A DNA stretch of 64,000 nt, taken from NCBI RefSeq assembly GCF_017483025.1, contig NZ_JAFUMA010000010.1, positions 1 through 64,000 of the forward strand. The letters are read 5' to 3'. A program made the translations under genes and the position numbers. Shown piece after piece: positions 45,443 to 54,653 of this stretch. Origin of the DNA: Anaerotignum sp. Lineage in GTDB: Bacteria; Bacillota; Clostridia; Lachnospirales; Anaerotignaceae. Positions within the stretch are counted from its first letter, which is position 1. Each line of letters starts with the position of its first letter. The notes under the pieces are model-generated. The model was not told where the DNA came from. It did no database searches and saw only the letters and a program-made list of their open reading frames with translations.

Positions 45443-47794
45443 ATGAAACGTCCGATTGTTTGGGCAACAATTTTCACAATATGTGGCATTTATATGAGAC
45501 TAGGCATATCAGAGATGATGTGTCTGGTCTCTTTTATTTTTATAAGCGTAATAATATCACGATTTGTGATAAAAGAAAAAAGCGCGAGATATCTTCTGTT
45601 GCTGCTTTTTACCGTTTTTGGCTTTCTTTCTGCGGATTATCATTTGCAGCCAACGGATGATGGAATGCTGATAGGTGTTGTGAAAGGGGAAGGTGTGATC
45701 AGAGAAGCCGGGCTGACTGCATCGGGAAATCAGAAGTTGACGATTCTCTGTGATCTGGAGGATACAGATGGAACTGCTTTGCAGGATGTGAAGCTCTATG
45801 CTATCTGGAGCGGAGCAGACCGCTATTCGGTAGGGGAGCGGGTCGGCTTCTCCGGGGAACTGGTTCCTTTCTACGCTCCTTCCTATCCTGGTGGATACGA
45901 TGAGGAATTATTTCTGACAACAAAAGGGTATGACTGCAAGATGTATCCTGAAACGATAGAGTATCTGGGGAAGGACACCTTTCTTTTTTCTGTTCTTGCA
46001 AGAGGGCGCGCTCGTCTGCACTCTGTTTTGGACAGCATCCTGCCTGCGGAGGAAAGCGGCATTATGAAAGCCATGCTGACAGGGGAAAAGGATGATATAC
46101 CCGATGACGGATATAAATTGTATACAAAAGCAGGGGTCGTTCATGTCCTTTGTATTTCCGGCTTACATATGTCTATCCTTGCCATGTATGTGGCCGTTTT
46201 CGTAGAGAAAATACTGGGACAGAGCAGAAGAACATCCGCCCTGGTGACGATGGTGGCTGTCCTTGGCTTTCTGCTGTTCATCGGGCCATCGCCTTCTGCC
46301 GTGCGGGCGGCGACGATGATTTGTATCGTGATGCTGGGGAGGGTGTTCTTCCGCCTTTCGGACAGGCTGAATAATATTGCCGCTGCAGCGCTGCTGATTT
46401 TGACCATCCAGCCCTTGTATCTCTTTCATGCAGGCTTTCAGCTTTCCTTTATGACGGTCATTGGCATCTGCATCGGCATCAGCAAAATGGAGGAAAAACA
46501 GAAAAAGCACAGGGGCAAACTGGACTGGCTGAAGGAAAGTTTCCTGGTGTCTTTGTATGCATCTTTATTCAGCTATCCAATCGTGGCATATCATTTTTAT
46601 TCTGTTTCCACAGTGAGTATCCTGGCAAATCTTGTGATCGTGCCCTTGAGTGGGCTCCTGCTGGGTTTCGGTATCCTCAGTGCCATTCTAGGGTTATTTT
46701 GGCTTCCTGCGGGCGTTTTTGCTGCAGGCAGTGTTTATGCTATCCTGCGGATATTCAAAATCACCTGTACGCTGCTGATTCAATTGCCTTTTTCTTATGC
46801 ACTGACGGGGCGTCCCTCTGGGGCAGTGATCCTGCTGTATTATCTGATTTTATTTTGGTTCATCGAATTCGGAAAGAGGAAAGGCAGCTGGAAGGTTGGT
46901 GCGGCTCTTTCTGCAGCTATGTTCTGTGCAGTTTTCGAAAATGCCCTCTTTCGTAAGGAAAATAGCGTTACATTTCTTGATGTGGGTCAGGGGGATGCAG
47001 CAGTTATTTCCACATACGATGGGAAAATGTACCTCATCGATGGCGGCGGCGTTTACGGCAGGGAATTTGGGGAAAATGTAGGGAAAAAGATCGTTCTGCC
47101 TTATCTGGAATCCCTGGGCGCATCTAAGTTGGAGGGGGTATTCCTTTCCCATCCTGACAGCGACCATATGACGGGCCTGCTGGAGGTTTTGGAAACGATA
47201 CCGACAGATGGACTGTATCTTTCTGACTTTTCCTTTGAGGAAACAGAAGAACTGCTTCTTTTGAAAGAAAAGGTAGAAAATTTCCATGTTCCACTGTATA
47301 CTATAAAAATGAGCGACATGTCTGAGGAGAAGGATTTTGTGTGCTTGTATCCCATTGAAGATGTTGCCTTTCGTGATGGCGATGACAACCATGGCTCTAT
47401 GGTGCTGAAATATACCTATGGCGGCACAGAAGTTCTGTTTACAGGGGATATTTCTGCAGAGGATGAACGGTTCCTTTTGGAGCAGGGGGAGGATGTTTCC
47501 GCAGATATTTTGAAGGTGTCTCATCACGGCTCGAAATATAGCTCTGATGCAGCATTTCTGCAGGCTGTTTCGCCAAAGGCGGCAGTCATTTCCTGCGGCG
47601 CAAAAAACCTCTACGGGCACCCCCATGCCGATACCTTGAAAAGGCTGGAGGAAACGACAGGAGAAATTTATCGTACAGATACAGACGGTGCTGTTCTGGT
47701 GACATTGAAGCAGGATGGCACATTTGAAATAGAAACCATGACGGAAAGGAAGCCGTTATATGAAGACCTTAAAGAAAAACTGGAAAAACAATGA
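45443..47794 (+). CDS. comEC: ComEC/Rec2 DNA internalisation channel protein
   Basis: ComEC forms the membrane channel for single-stranded DNA in natural transformation. The 783-residue protein has N-terminal helices and an OB-like domain, a Competence domain (about 210-480, with CISGLHMSILAMY), and a C-terminal metallo-beta-lactamase domain (about 505-760). Metal-ligand motifs LSHPDSDHMTG and SHHGSKYS are present, consistent with nuclease activity. It overlaps holA by 35 bp. A ComEA-like gene lies upstream; pilus-type genes begin at 62004. Confidence 0.93.
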   Translation: MKRPIVWATIFTICGIYMRLGISEMMCLVSFIFISVIISRFVIKEKSARYLLLLLFTVFGFLSADYHLQPTDDGMLIGVVKGEGVIREAGLTASGNQKLTILCDLEDTDGTALQDVKLYAIWSGADRYSVGERVGFSGELVPFYAPSYPGGYDEELFLTTKGYDCKMYPETIEYLGKDTFLFSVLARGRARLHSVLDSILPAEESGIMKAMLTGEKDDIPDDGYKLYTKAGVVHVLCISGLHMSILAMYVAVFVEKILGQSRRTSALVTMVAVLGFLLFIGPSPSAVRAATMICIVMLGRVFFRLSDRLNNIAAAALLILTIQPLYLFHAGFQLSFMTVIGICIGISKMEEKQKKHRGKLDWLKESFLVSLYASLFSYPIVAYHFYSVSTVSILANLVIVPLSGLLLGFGILSAILGLFWLPAGVFAAGSVYAILRIFKITCTLLIQLPFSYALTGRPSGAVILLYYLILFWFIEFGKRKGSWKVGAALSAAMFCAVFENALFRKENSVTFLDVGQGDAAVISTYDGKMYLIDGGGVYGREFGENVGKKIVLPYLESLGASKLEGVFLSHPDSDHMTGLLEVLETIPTDGLYLSDFSFEETEELLLLKEKVENFHVPLYTIKMSDMSEEKDFVCLYPIEDVAFRDGDDNHGSMVLKYTYGGTEVLFTGDISAEDERFLLEQGEDVSADILKVSHHGSKYSSDAAFLQAVSPKAAVISCGAKNLYGHPHADTLKRLEETTGEIYRTDTDGAVLVTLKQDGTFEIETMTERKPLYEDLKEKLEKQ

Positions 47795-48761
47795 ATTCAG
47801 CCGATGCTATTTGTTTTACGGCACGGAGACTTATTTGATAAAGGATTATGAGGCAGCCCTAACAAAGGCCATCCTGCCCGATGGCGCAGAAATAATGAAT
47901 CACGATATTTTTGAGGAAAAGCGTACTACGGCGGCAGCTATCATGGATGCGGCGGAGACTATGCCGTTTCTCAACGAAAAGAGATTGGTGACGGTTCGCA
48001 ATAGTGAATTTTTCCAAAAAGGCGGCAGAAAGGAAGAGGGCGACAATCTGAAGGAATTTCTGGCTGACCTACCTGATACGGTCTGCCTGCTGTTTATCGA
48101 GGAAAAGGCGGAAAAGACCAACGGCCTCTATAAGGCGGTGGCAAAATACGGACAGGCAGTGGAATTTAAAAAACCTACAGAGAAAGACCTGGGCACCTGG
48201 ATCAAAAAGCGCTGCAAAGATAACGGCATGGAAATGAGCGAAGGGGTGCTGAACCTCTTTTTGCAGACCGTAGACCATGACATGGAAAATATCGATGGAG
48301 AACTGCAGAAGTTGATTGCCTATAAAGGAGAAGAAGCTGAGGTCAAAGCGGAGGATATCCGCGCCGTATGTACGGTCTCTCTGGAGGCCCGTGTGTTCGA
48401 TCTGGTGCGGGCTGTGGCGGAAAAACGTCCTGAAAAAGCTGTGCAGGTCTATCGCACATTGCTTTCCATGAAGGAATCGCCCTATATGGTGCTGTCTCTG
48501 ATCACCAGACAGTTTCGCCTGATTTTGGAGACTATGCTCCTTTCCAAAAGCGGCATGACCAATGATATGATTGCGGCAAAGCTGGAGATCAGAGATTTTG
48601 CTGTGAAGGAATATCTGCGGCAGTCGAAGCGTTTTCCTGTGGAGGGTTGGAAAAAGGCTTTGCGGGATTGTCTGCAGGCAGATCTGGATATCAAAACAGG
48701 CAAAGCCCAGGAAGAGACAGCCGTAGAAATGCTCATTATGAAATATAGTGCATCTGAATAA
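47760..48761 (+). CDS. holA: DNA polymerase III delta subunit
   Basis: HolA is the wrench of the clamp loader that opens the beta clamp. The N-terminus has the family pattern YLFYGTETYLIKDYE, followed by an AAA+-like fold and a C-terminal collar domain rich in helices. Length is 333 residues. It starts inside comEC (35-bp overlap), a common arrangement in Firmicutes where comEC and holA are neighbours. rpsT, often next, is not here. Confidence 0.93.
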   Translation: MKTLKKNWKNNEFSRCYLFYGTETYLIKDYEAALTKAILPDGAEIMNHDIFEEKRTTAAAIMDAAETMPFLNEKRLVTVRNSEFFQKGGRKEEGDNLKEFLADLPDTVCLLFIEEKAEKTNGLYKAVAKYGQAVEFKKPTEKDLGTWIKKRCKDNGMEMSEGVLNLFLQTVDHDMENIDGELQKLIAYKGEEAEVKAEDIRAVCTVSLEARVFDLVRAVAEKRPEKAVQVYRTLLSMKESPYMVLSLITRQFRLILETMLLSKSGMTNDMIAAKLEIRDFAVKEYLRQSKRFPVEGWKKALRDCLQADLDIKTGKAQEETAVEMLIMKYSASE

Positions 48762-48767
48762 AATGAT

Positions 48768-48815
48768 AAAACCAGAAGGAACCTTGAATAGAAAAGGTAC
48801 TTCTGGTTTTTATTT
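48768..48815. terminator. Bidirectional terminator between holA and dinB
   Basis: AAAACCAGAAG (48768-48778) pairs with CTTCTGGTTTT (48800-48810), with T-rich sequence on both strands. It overlaps the dinB stop. Confidence 0.85.
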
Positions 48816-50048
48816 TAAAATATCATTGTTTATTTTCATTTTTCCCGCAAAGGCTTTTCCTTCCCCGTTGGCGAAGGTGGAGCGGCGGACGGTGTTTTTC
48901 CCGTATTTCAGGCGGATGGCATCCATGGCGGTATCGGCCTTTTTCTGCTTGTTCCAGTCATTATCCAGGATGGAAAGCTGTACGCAGTCCTCTTCACAAA
49001 GCTTCCCTGCACGGATGCCTAAAAGTCGCAAAGGTTCCTTTTTCCAGACCTCATCAAAGATTTCTTTGGCTGTTTCATAGACGGCATTGGTGCAGTCAAC
49101 AGCATTAAGTAGCTGCTTCTGGTGGGAATAGACCTTGAAATCGGAAGATTTCAGGGTGACGGCAATTTCCTGGGCGCAAAGCTTGCTGCAGCGCAGGCGC
49201 ATGGAGACTGTTTCTGACAGAGAAAGCAGGATACGATAGGCGGTATCTTTATCCGTCACATCGAAGGGGGTAGTAGTGCTGTTGCCGATGGATTTCATTT
49301 CGGATTGATGGTCAGCGGGGGCAACGGGCGTGTCGTCGATGCCGTTGGCGTAGGCGTGCATCATCTTCCCGAAGCTTTTGAATTCCTTTTCCAGCAAGGC
49401 CTGAGGGTATTTTGCCAGTTCTCCGATGGTATGGATGCCCATTTCATGCAGACGGGGCACCGTGCGTCGTCCTACCATAAAAAGCTCACCCACAGGCAGC
49501 GGCCACAGTTTTTTTTCGATTTCTTCGGGGAAAAGGGTGATGAGCTTATCAGGTTTTTCCAGCTCGCCTGCCATCTTTGCCAGCAGCTTATTGGAGCTGA
49601 CGCCTACATTGACTGTGAAGCCCAGTTCCTTTTTGATGCGCTGGCGGATTTTTTCGGCGGTTTCCAAAGGTGGGCCGAGTAGCCGTTCCATGCCCGTATA
49701 ATCCAGAAAGCCCTCATCGATGCTGAATTGTTCGATACGGTCGGAATATTCCGAAAGGATTTCAAACATGGCTCTGGAGAACTGAGAATATAACGGAAAA
49801 TTGGGCGGGAAGCAGACCAACTCAGGGCATTTCTGCAAAGCCATGCCGATGGGCTCCCCTGTGGTGACGCCATATTTTTTTGCAGGGTTAGACTTAGCGA
49901 GGATGATGCCGTGGCGGCTTTCGCTGTCGCCTCCGATGGCAGAGGGGATGGTGCGGATATCCAGTTCTTCGCCCTGGTTCAGGCGGTCTACGGCTGTCCA
50001 ACTCAAAAATGCGCTGTTTACATCGATATGAAAAATAACTCTGGACAT
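48810..50048 (-). CDS. dinB: DNA polymerase IV/UmuC-type Y-family polymerase
   Basis: The start is the ATG at 50046-50048 (MSRVIFHIDVNSAFLSW), with AAGGAG upstream; an earlier in-frame ATG would add 13 unconserved residues. Catalytic acids lie in HIDVNSAF and SIDEGFLDYTG. Fingers, palm, thumb (helix-hairpin-helix, MVGRRTVPRLHEMGI) and little-finger domains fill 412 residues. It performs error-prone bypass of damaged DNA. It is transcribed alone. No LexA-type operator was recognised upstream. Confidence 0.95.
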   Translation of the reverse strand: MSRVIFHIDVNSAFLSWTAVDRLNQGEELDIRTIPSAIGGDSESRHGIILAKSNPAKKYGVTTGEPIGMALQKCPELVCFPPNFPLYSQFSRAMFEILSEYSDRIEQFSIDEGFLDYTGMERLLGPPLETAEKIRQRIKKELGFTVNVGVSSNKLLAKMAGELEKPDKLITLFPEEIEKKLWPLPVGELFMVGRRTVPRLHEMGIHTIGELAKYPQALLEKEFKSFGKMMHAYANGIDDTPVAPADHQSEMKSIGNSTTTPFDVTDKDTAYRILLSLSETVSMRLRCSKLCAQEIAVTLKSSDFKVYSHQKQLLNAVDCTNAVYETAKEIFDEVWKKEPLRLLGIRAGKLCEEDCVQLSILDNDWNKQKKADTAMDAIRLKYGKNTVRRSTFANGEGKAFAGKMKINNDILK

Positions 50049-50233
50049 GACATCATCTCCTTGTAAGTAAATTTGAAAACCGAACATATATTCTTATTTT
50101 AGTGTAGCACGTTTTTTGTATTTTTACAATGGGAAAGGGCAGATTTTTTAATCCAGTGTTCATTGAAAGAAAGGCATATCTCCTTTATAATGAAGAAAAG
50201 CGGAATGGCGCAAAAGAAAAGAGGGTGAAAACC

Positions 50234-51058
50234 ATGAAATATAAAAAGACCATGGGCTGTATCTGTGGAGGTCTGCTATTGGGGGCATTCCTTTACTGGC
50301 AGAATAACGGCCTGATGCTGACAAAAATGACATATAAAGGGGAAATCCCCGAAAGCTTTGATGGCTATAAGATTTTGCAGGTGGCAGACCTGCAGAATAA
50401 GGTCTTCGGTAAGGAGCAGGAGCCTCTCATTCGAAAAATCGAGCAGTCCTGCCCTGACATCATCGTGATGACAGGCGATCTGCTGGACAGACATGAAGGC
50501 AGAACAGACGTGGACAGTGCCATGGATTTCATCAAGGAGATTGTGAATATTGCCCCCGTGTATTTTGTTTCCGGTAACCATGAACATCAGAGCGGCGAAT
50601 GGGAAAGATTGTCCGAGGAACTGGTTGATGCAGGCGTAACGGTTTTGAACAATGGCAAATCCATTATCGAGCGAAACGGAGAAACAATCACCCTTCTTGG
50701 TCTGGCGGATAAAAAGGTGAATCCATATTATGATAAGATGCTCCATACCCTGATGGCAGGGCAGGAGGAAAGCTTCAATGTTCTCCTTTCCCACAGACCG
50801 GAGCTGTTTGAAACATATGTAAAAGAAAATATCGATCTGGCCTTCACAGGCCATGCCCACGGCGGACAGATCGTTATTCCTTTCCTGAGACAGGGTATCT
50901 TTGCGCCCCATCAAGGTTTCTTCCCCAAATATACGGAGGGGATGCATGAAAAGGACGGCACGGTCATGGTGGTGAGTCGCGGCCTAGGCAACAGCAGTTT
51001 TCCTTTCCGTATCTTCAACAGACCAGAGTTGGTAGAGGTCACTCTTGAAAAGGAATAA
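50234..51058 (+). CDS. YkuE/YaeI-like membrane metallophosphoesterase
   Basis: ATG 50234 follows AGAGGGTG; the first 20 residues form a membrane anchor. Calcineurin-like motifs are MTGDLLDRH, VSGNHEH and FTGHAHGGQ, but the first is VADLQNK, with Gln where the metal-binding DxH histidine is expected. Relatives cleave lipid-linked or small phosphoesters at the cell surface; the substrate is unknown. It is a single gene divergent from dinB. Confidence 0.85.
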   Translation: MKYKKTMGCICGGLLLGAFLYWQNNGLMLTKMTYKGEIPESFDGYKILQVADLQNKVFGKEQEPLIRKIEQSCPDIIVMTGDLLDRHEGRTDVDSAMDFIKEIVNIAPVYFVSGNHEHQSGEWERLSEELVDAGVTVLNNGKSIIERNGETITLLGLADKKVNPYYDKMLHTLMAGQEESFNVLLSHRPELFETYVKENIDLAFTGHAHGGQIVIPFLRQGIFAPHQGFFPKYTEGMHEKDGTVMVVSRGLGNSSFPFRIFNRPELVEVTLEKE

Positions 51059-51144
51059 GGGTTGTACAAATGGCAACGTTTGTGATAAACTAACTAAGAT
51101 ACGCGGAGACTTCCGCAAAATTTGAAAGAGAAAGGAAGATTCAA

Positions 51145-51660
51145 ATGAATCCTATCGTAACATTTGAAATGAACGACGGCAGCATCATCAAAGCTGAGCT
51201 GTATCCCGAAATTGCGCCCAACACAGTAAACAACTTTATCTCTCTGGTGAAAAAAGGTTTCTATGACGGCAAAATTTTCCACAGAGTTATCCGTGGCTTC
51301 ATGATCCAGGGCGGCTGCCCTGAAGGCACAGGCATGGGCGGCCCCGGCTATCATATTGCAGGCGAATTCAGCTGGGCAGGCTTCAAAAACGACCTGAAGC
51401 ATACACCCGGTGTGCTTTCCATGGCAAGAGCAATGCATCCTCACAGCGCAGGCTCCCAGTTCTTCATCATGCATGAAACAAGCCCCCATCTGGATGGCCA
51501 GTATGCAGGCTTCGGCAAAGTCATCGAAGGCATGGATGTGGTAAATAAGATTGCTGCAACAAAAACAAACAGACAGGACAGACCTCTGGAAGACCAGGTA
51601 ATGGTGAAAGTAACGGTAGATACTTTTGGGGTTGAGTATCCTGAGCCTACAAAAATGTAA
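51145..51660 (+). CDS. ppiB: Cyclophilin-type peptidyl-prolyl cis-trans isomerase
   Basis: The cytoplasmic 171-residue protein has the cyclophilin core: FHRVIRGFMIQGG with the catalytic Arg, GSQFFI and FGKVIEGMDVV. It speeds proline isomerisation in folding proteins. There is no signal peptide. GAAAGGAAG lies before the ATG; TTGTAC (51062) with a weak -10 may serve as its promoter. Confidence 0.96.
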   Translation: MNPIVTFEMNDGSIIKAELYPEIAPNTVNNFISLVKKGFYDGKIFHRVIRGFMIQGGCPEGTGMGGPGYHIAGEFSWAGFKNDLKHTPGVLSMARAMHPHSAGSQFFIMHETSPHLDGQYAGFGKVIEGMDVVNKIAATKTNRQDRPLEDQVMVKVTVDTFGVEYPEPTKM

Positions 51661-51676
51661 AAAATAAATTTACTGC

Positions 51677-51705
51677 TTGCATTTCTATCCAAACTGTGAT
51701 AGTAT
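51677..51705 (+). promoter_or_regulatory. Promoter of tRNA-Leu
   Basis: TTGCAT (51677-51682) and TAGTAT (51700-51705) with 17-bp spacing, 18 bp before the tRNA. Confidence 0.7.
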
Positions 51706-51722
51706 ATTCAAGCAGTTGATTT

Positions 51723-51806
51723 GCGGATATGGCGGAACTGGCAGACGCATCAGACTCAAAATCTGACGCTGGTGACAGCGTGTGGGTTCGAGTCCCACTA
51801 TCCGCA
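51723..51806 (+). tRNA. tRNA-Leu (anticodon CAA)
   Basis: Acceptor GCGGATA (51723-51729) pairs with TATCCGC (51799-51805), discriminator A follows. The anticodon stem TCAGA/TCTGA closes the loop CTCAAAA, giving CAA. A long variable arm (CGCTGGTGACAGCG) and T-loop GGTTCGAGTCC confirm a class II leucine tRNA. CCA is not encoded. Confidence 0.97.
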
Positions 51807-51815
51807 CTGTAATGG

Positions 51816-51843
51816 GGATCTTGATAGCAAGATCCTCTTTTTT
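51816..51843 (+). terminator. Terminator of tRNA-Leu
   Basis: GGATCTTG (51816-51823) and CAAGATCC (51828-51835) form a stem with ATAG loop, followed by TCTTTTTTT. Confidence 0.9.
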
Positions 51844-51898
51844 TGCATTAATGTTCCTCTAATAAACCTCTAAATAAAAAAACGAATTATTCACTGTA

Positions 51899-51932
51899 CG
51901 TTCATACTTCGTTCAAATTCAGACTATATAAT
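51899..51932 (+). promoter_or_regulatory. htrA promoter region with two direct repeats
   Basis: TATAAT lies at 51927-51932 without a good -35. In the -35 area CGTTCA occurs at 51899-51904 and 51910-51915, 11 bp apart, a spacing typical of OmpR-family regulator sites. Confidence 0.45.
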
Positions 51933-51983
51933 AACAGCATAAGATAAAAATAAAGCGAAGAAAAACGCATTGGAGGCATAGAT

Positions 51984-53387
51984 ATGTACGATTACGAAAA
52001 CGACCCTAAAAAGAATGAACATGATAATTCCGTGGAGGGTTCTGTGGAAGAAAGAAACGAAGAGCCCCATGTGGATGGAGAATCCATCGAAATGGATGCA
52101 GAGGTGATTTCTGCAGAAGAAAAAACCAAGGAAACCCCCATAGATCAGCAGGCAGAGCAGACAGAAGCCCAGGCGGAGAGCAGAGAAGAGATGCCCCGTC
52201 CCTCTGTCAGAGAGTATCATTATGAAGAAAAAGTGAAAAAGACGAAGAAACCGGGAAAGAAAAAGGGCTGGGCGAAGTTCATCGCGGGCTGCCTGATTGT
52301 CAGCATTGCAGGCGGTACATCCATCGGCGCAGGCTATGGCATGATGCAGTATCGCTTCCAGAAAGACGCGGGTCTGGATACCATTTCCGTGACAGATACA
52401 GAAAATGTTTCCTTCCTGACGGACGGCCTTTCCACGGTGGATATTGTTAAGAAGGTAAAGCCTTCTGTTGTCAGCGTTTCCACAACTGTAACAGGCACAG
52501 CGAAATATTTCGGCAAATATGCCGTGCCCTATGAATCCGAAGGGGCTGGCAGCGGCGTTATCTTCTATTCTGATGATGATAAAGTAGCCATTGCCACAAA
52601 TAACCACGTTATCGAAGGCGCAAATTCCATCTTCGTCACATTCGAAGGGGATATTAGTGTATCTGCAAAGGTCATCGGTACAAAGAGCGATTCTGACCTG
52701 GCGGTGCTGTCTGTTTCCTGGGACGACCTGAAGGCGGCAGGTATCGAAAAAGTAACAACAGCAACCTTCGGTGATTCCGATGCGCTGGAGGTGGGCGAAT
52801 GTGTCATCGCCATCGGTAATGCCATGGGCATGGGTCTTTCCGCCACAGACGGTATCATCAGCATGAAGGGACAGACCATTAATGTAGACGGCAACAACCT
52901 GACTGTACTGCAGACCAGCGCAGCCATCAACAGCGGCAACAGCGGCGGCGCACTGGTGAACAGCAAGGGCGAAGTCATCGGCATCAATACGGCAAAATAT
53001 AATTCTTCAATGGCGGAAGGTATGGGCTATGCTATTCCCAGCAACTACATCAAGCCTATCGTAGAAGAACTGCTGGAAACAGGCACACAGCCTAAACCCT
53101 ATATCGGCATCACAGGTACAAGCATTACAGAAGAAAATGCGGAGCTGTATAAGTTGCCTGTGGGCGCACTGATCATGGAAGTGACAGAGAATGGCCCTGC
53201 GGCGAAGGCAGGCCTGGAAGTGGGCGATGTCATCACCCAGTATAACGGCAAGACAGTTATGGATATGGATACACTGGTAGAGCTGGTGAATGCAACGGAG
53301 ATCGGCAAGACTGTGGATATCCATGTGGTGAGAAATGGACAGCAGAGCATCGATCTGAAAATTACGATTGGTGATAAAAATTCATAA
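51984..53387 (+). CDS. htrA: HtrA/DegP-like membrane-anchored serine protease
   Basis: The protein degrades or refolds damaged proteins outside the membrane. A charged cytoplasmic region (1-90) precedes one membrane helix (about 95-118), then a trypsin-like domain with His in NNHVIEGA, Asp in SDSDLAVL and Ser in NSGNSGGAL, and a PDZ domain (about 370-460). This is the HtrA/YyxA build of Firmicutes. Length is 467 residues. GAGGC-type weak ribosome site; its upstream direct repeats suggest control by a two-component regulator. Confidence 0.95.
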   Translation: MYDYENDPKKNEHDNSVEGSVEERNEEPHVDGESIEMDAEVISAEEKTKETPIDQQAEQTEAQAESREEMPRPSVREYHYEEKVKKTKKPGKKKGWAKFIAGCLIVSIAGGTSIGAGYGMMQYRFQKDAGLDTISVTDTENVSFLTDGLSTVDIVKKVKPSVVSVSTTVTGTAKYFGKYAVPYESEGAGSGVIFYSDDDKVAIATNNHVIEGANSIFVTFEGDISVSAKVIGTKSDSDLAVLSVSWDDLKAAGIEKVTTATFGDSDALEVGECVIAIGNAMGMGLSATDGIISMKGQTINVDGNNLTVLQTSAAINSGNSGGALVNSKGEVIGINTAKYNSSMAEGMGYAIPSNYIKPIVEELLETGTQPKPYIGITGTSITEENAELYKLPVGALIMEVTENGPAAKAGLEVGDVITQYNGKTVMDMDTLVELVNATEIGKTVDIHVVRNGQQSIDLKITIGDKNS

Positions 53388-53414
53388 ATAAAATATTAAA
53401 CAAAGAAAAAACAG

Positions 53415-53444
53415 ACCCCGGCCAAAAAGAGTCGGGGTTTTTCT
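53415..53444 (+). terminator. Terminator of htrA
   Basis: ACCCCG (53415-53420) pairs with CGGGGT (53433-53438) and is followed by TTTTTCT. Confidence 0.75.
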
Positions 53445-53482
53445 ATGAAAAAGATTTTTTTTAAAAAAATATATATTTGATA

Positions 53483-53510
53483 TTGACAGCAGCAGATGTT
53501 GTATTATAAT
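53483..53510 (+). promoter_or_regulatory. Promoter of psuK-psuG
   Basis: Consensus TTGACA (53483-53488) and TATAAT (53505-53510) with 16-bp spacing. Confidence 0.88.
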
Positions 53511-53554
53511 AAATATTAGTTTAGGACGTAAGCAAATGTAAAGAAGGTGAAGGC

Positions 53555-54652
53555 TTGACACAAAGAGAAAGGGAAATCTTTGAGATCATCAAAAAGAACC
53601 CGATGATCGAGCAAAGTCAGATCGCTGCGATGCTGAATATCGCCCGCAGTTCCGTAGCGGTACATATTTCCAACCTGCAGAGAAAAGGCTATATCCTTGG
53701 CAAAGGCTATCTCCTGAAAGAGCAGGATTATGTTGTGGGCATTGGTGCTGCCAATGTGGATATCCACGGCCACAGCAAAAAGGCGATCAATCTGAGAGAT
53801 TCCAACCCCGGCCATATGAACGTTTCTGCCGGCGGCGTGACCCGTAATGTCTGTGATAACCTTTCCAGACTGGGCGCCCCTGTCAAACTCATCACTGCTT
53901 TGGGTGATGACGTTTACGCAGAGCAGATTAAAAGTGAATGTGAAGCGGCGGGCATCGATCTGAGCCACAGCATGAAGGTGGAAAATCATCCATCTTCCAC
54001 ATATATCTCTATTTTGGATGAAAAAGGTGATATGTTTGTTGCCATGAGCGACATGAGCGTGCTGCAGAAGATGAGCGTGGAATTTCTGGAAACAAAAACA
54101 GGCGTTATCACTGGCGCAAAGATCATCACCTGCGACAGCGGCCTGCCTACGGAAGCACTGGAAGGCATCCTCGACCTTTTCGGCGCACAGCAGCCCGTAT
54201 TCATCGACCCTGTTTCCTGTGCCTATGCGGAAAAGATCAAACCCTACGTGGGCAAATTCCATACCATCAAGCCCAACCGCATGGAACTGGAAATTCTGGC
54301 AGATATGTCTATCCAGAATAACGAAGACCTGAAAAAGGCCTGCGATATCGTTCTGGAAAAGGGCGTGGAACGCCTCTTCGTCAGCTTGGGCGGCGATGGT
54401 TGCTTCTATATGGATAGAAGCGGCACACAGCTGCAGCGCAAGCTGAAACCCCTGGAAGAAATGGTAAACGCTACTGGCGGCGGCGACGCTTTCATGGCGG
54501 CGGTCATTTATTCCACATTGAACAACTTTAACATCGAACAGACATTGGATTATGCGCTGGCGGCAGGGCTGGCAGCCATTTCCCATGAAAAAACCATCAA
54601 CCCTTATATGAGTATCGACGTACTGGAAAAAATTTTAAAGGAGAGAAAATAA
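53555..54652 (+). CDS. psuK: Pseudouridine kinase with N-terminal winged helix (PfkB family)
   Basis: The start is TTG 53555 behind AGAAGGTGA. Residues 1-55 form a helix-turn-helix of the LexA/MarR type (IEQSQIAAMLNIARSSVAVHI). The remaining part is a PfkB kinase with GIGAANVDIHG, the GG dipeptide in SAGGVTRNV and catalytic NATGGGDAF. Pseudouridine is phosphorylated for cleavage by PsuG, encoded next (1 bp gap). The fused DNA-binding domain suggests that it may also regulate its own operon. Ribokinase-like substrates are possible, but the psuG neighbour decides it. Confidence 0.9.
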   Translation: MTQREREIFEIIKKNPMIEQSQIAAMLNIARSSVAVHISNLQRKGYILGKGYLLKEQDYVVGIGAANVDIHGHSKKAINLRDSNPGHMNVSAGGVTRNVCDNLSRLGAPVKLITALGDDVYAEQIKSECEAAGIDLSHSMKVENHPSSTYISILDEKGDMFVAMSDMSVLQKMSVEFLETKTGVITGAKIITCDSGLPTEALEGILDLFGAQQPVFIDPVSCAYAEKIKPYVGKFHTIKPNRMELEILADMSIQNNEDLKKACDIVLEKGVERLFVSLGGDGCFYMDRSGTQLQRKLKPLEEMVNATGGGDAFMAAVIYSTLNNFNIEQTLDYALAAGLAAISHEKTINPYMSIDVLEKILKERK

Positions 54653-54653
54653 A

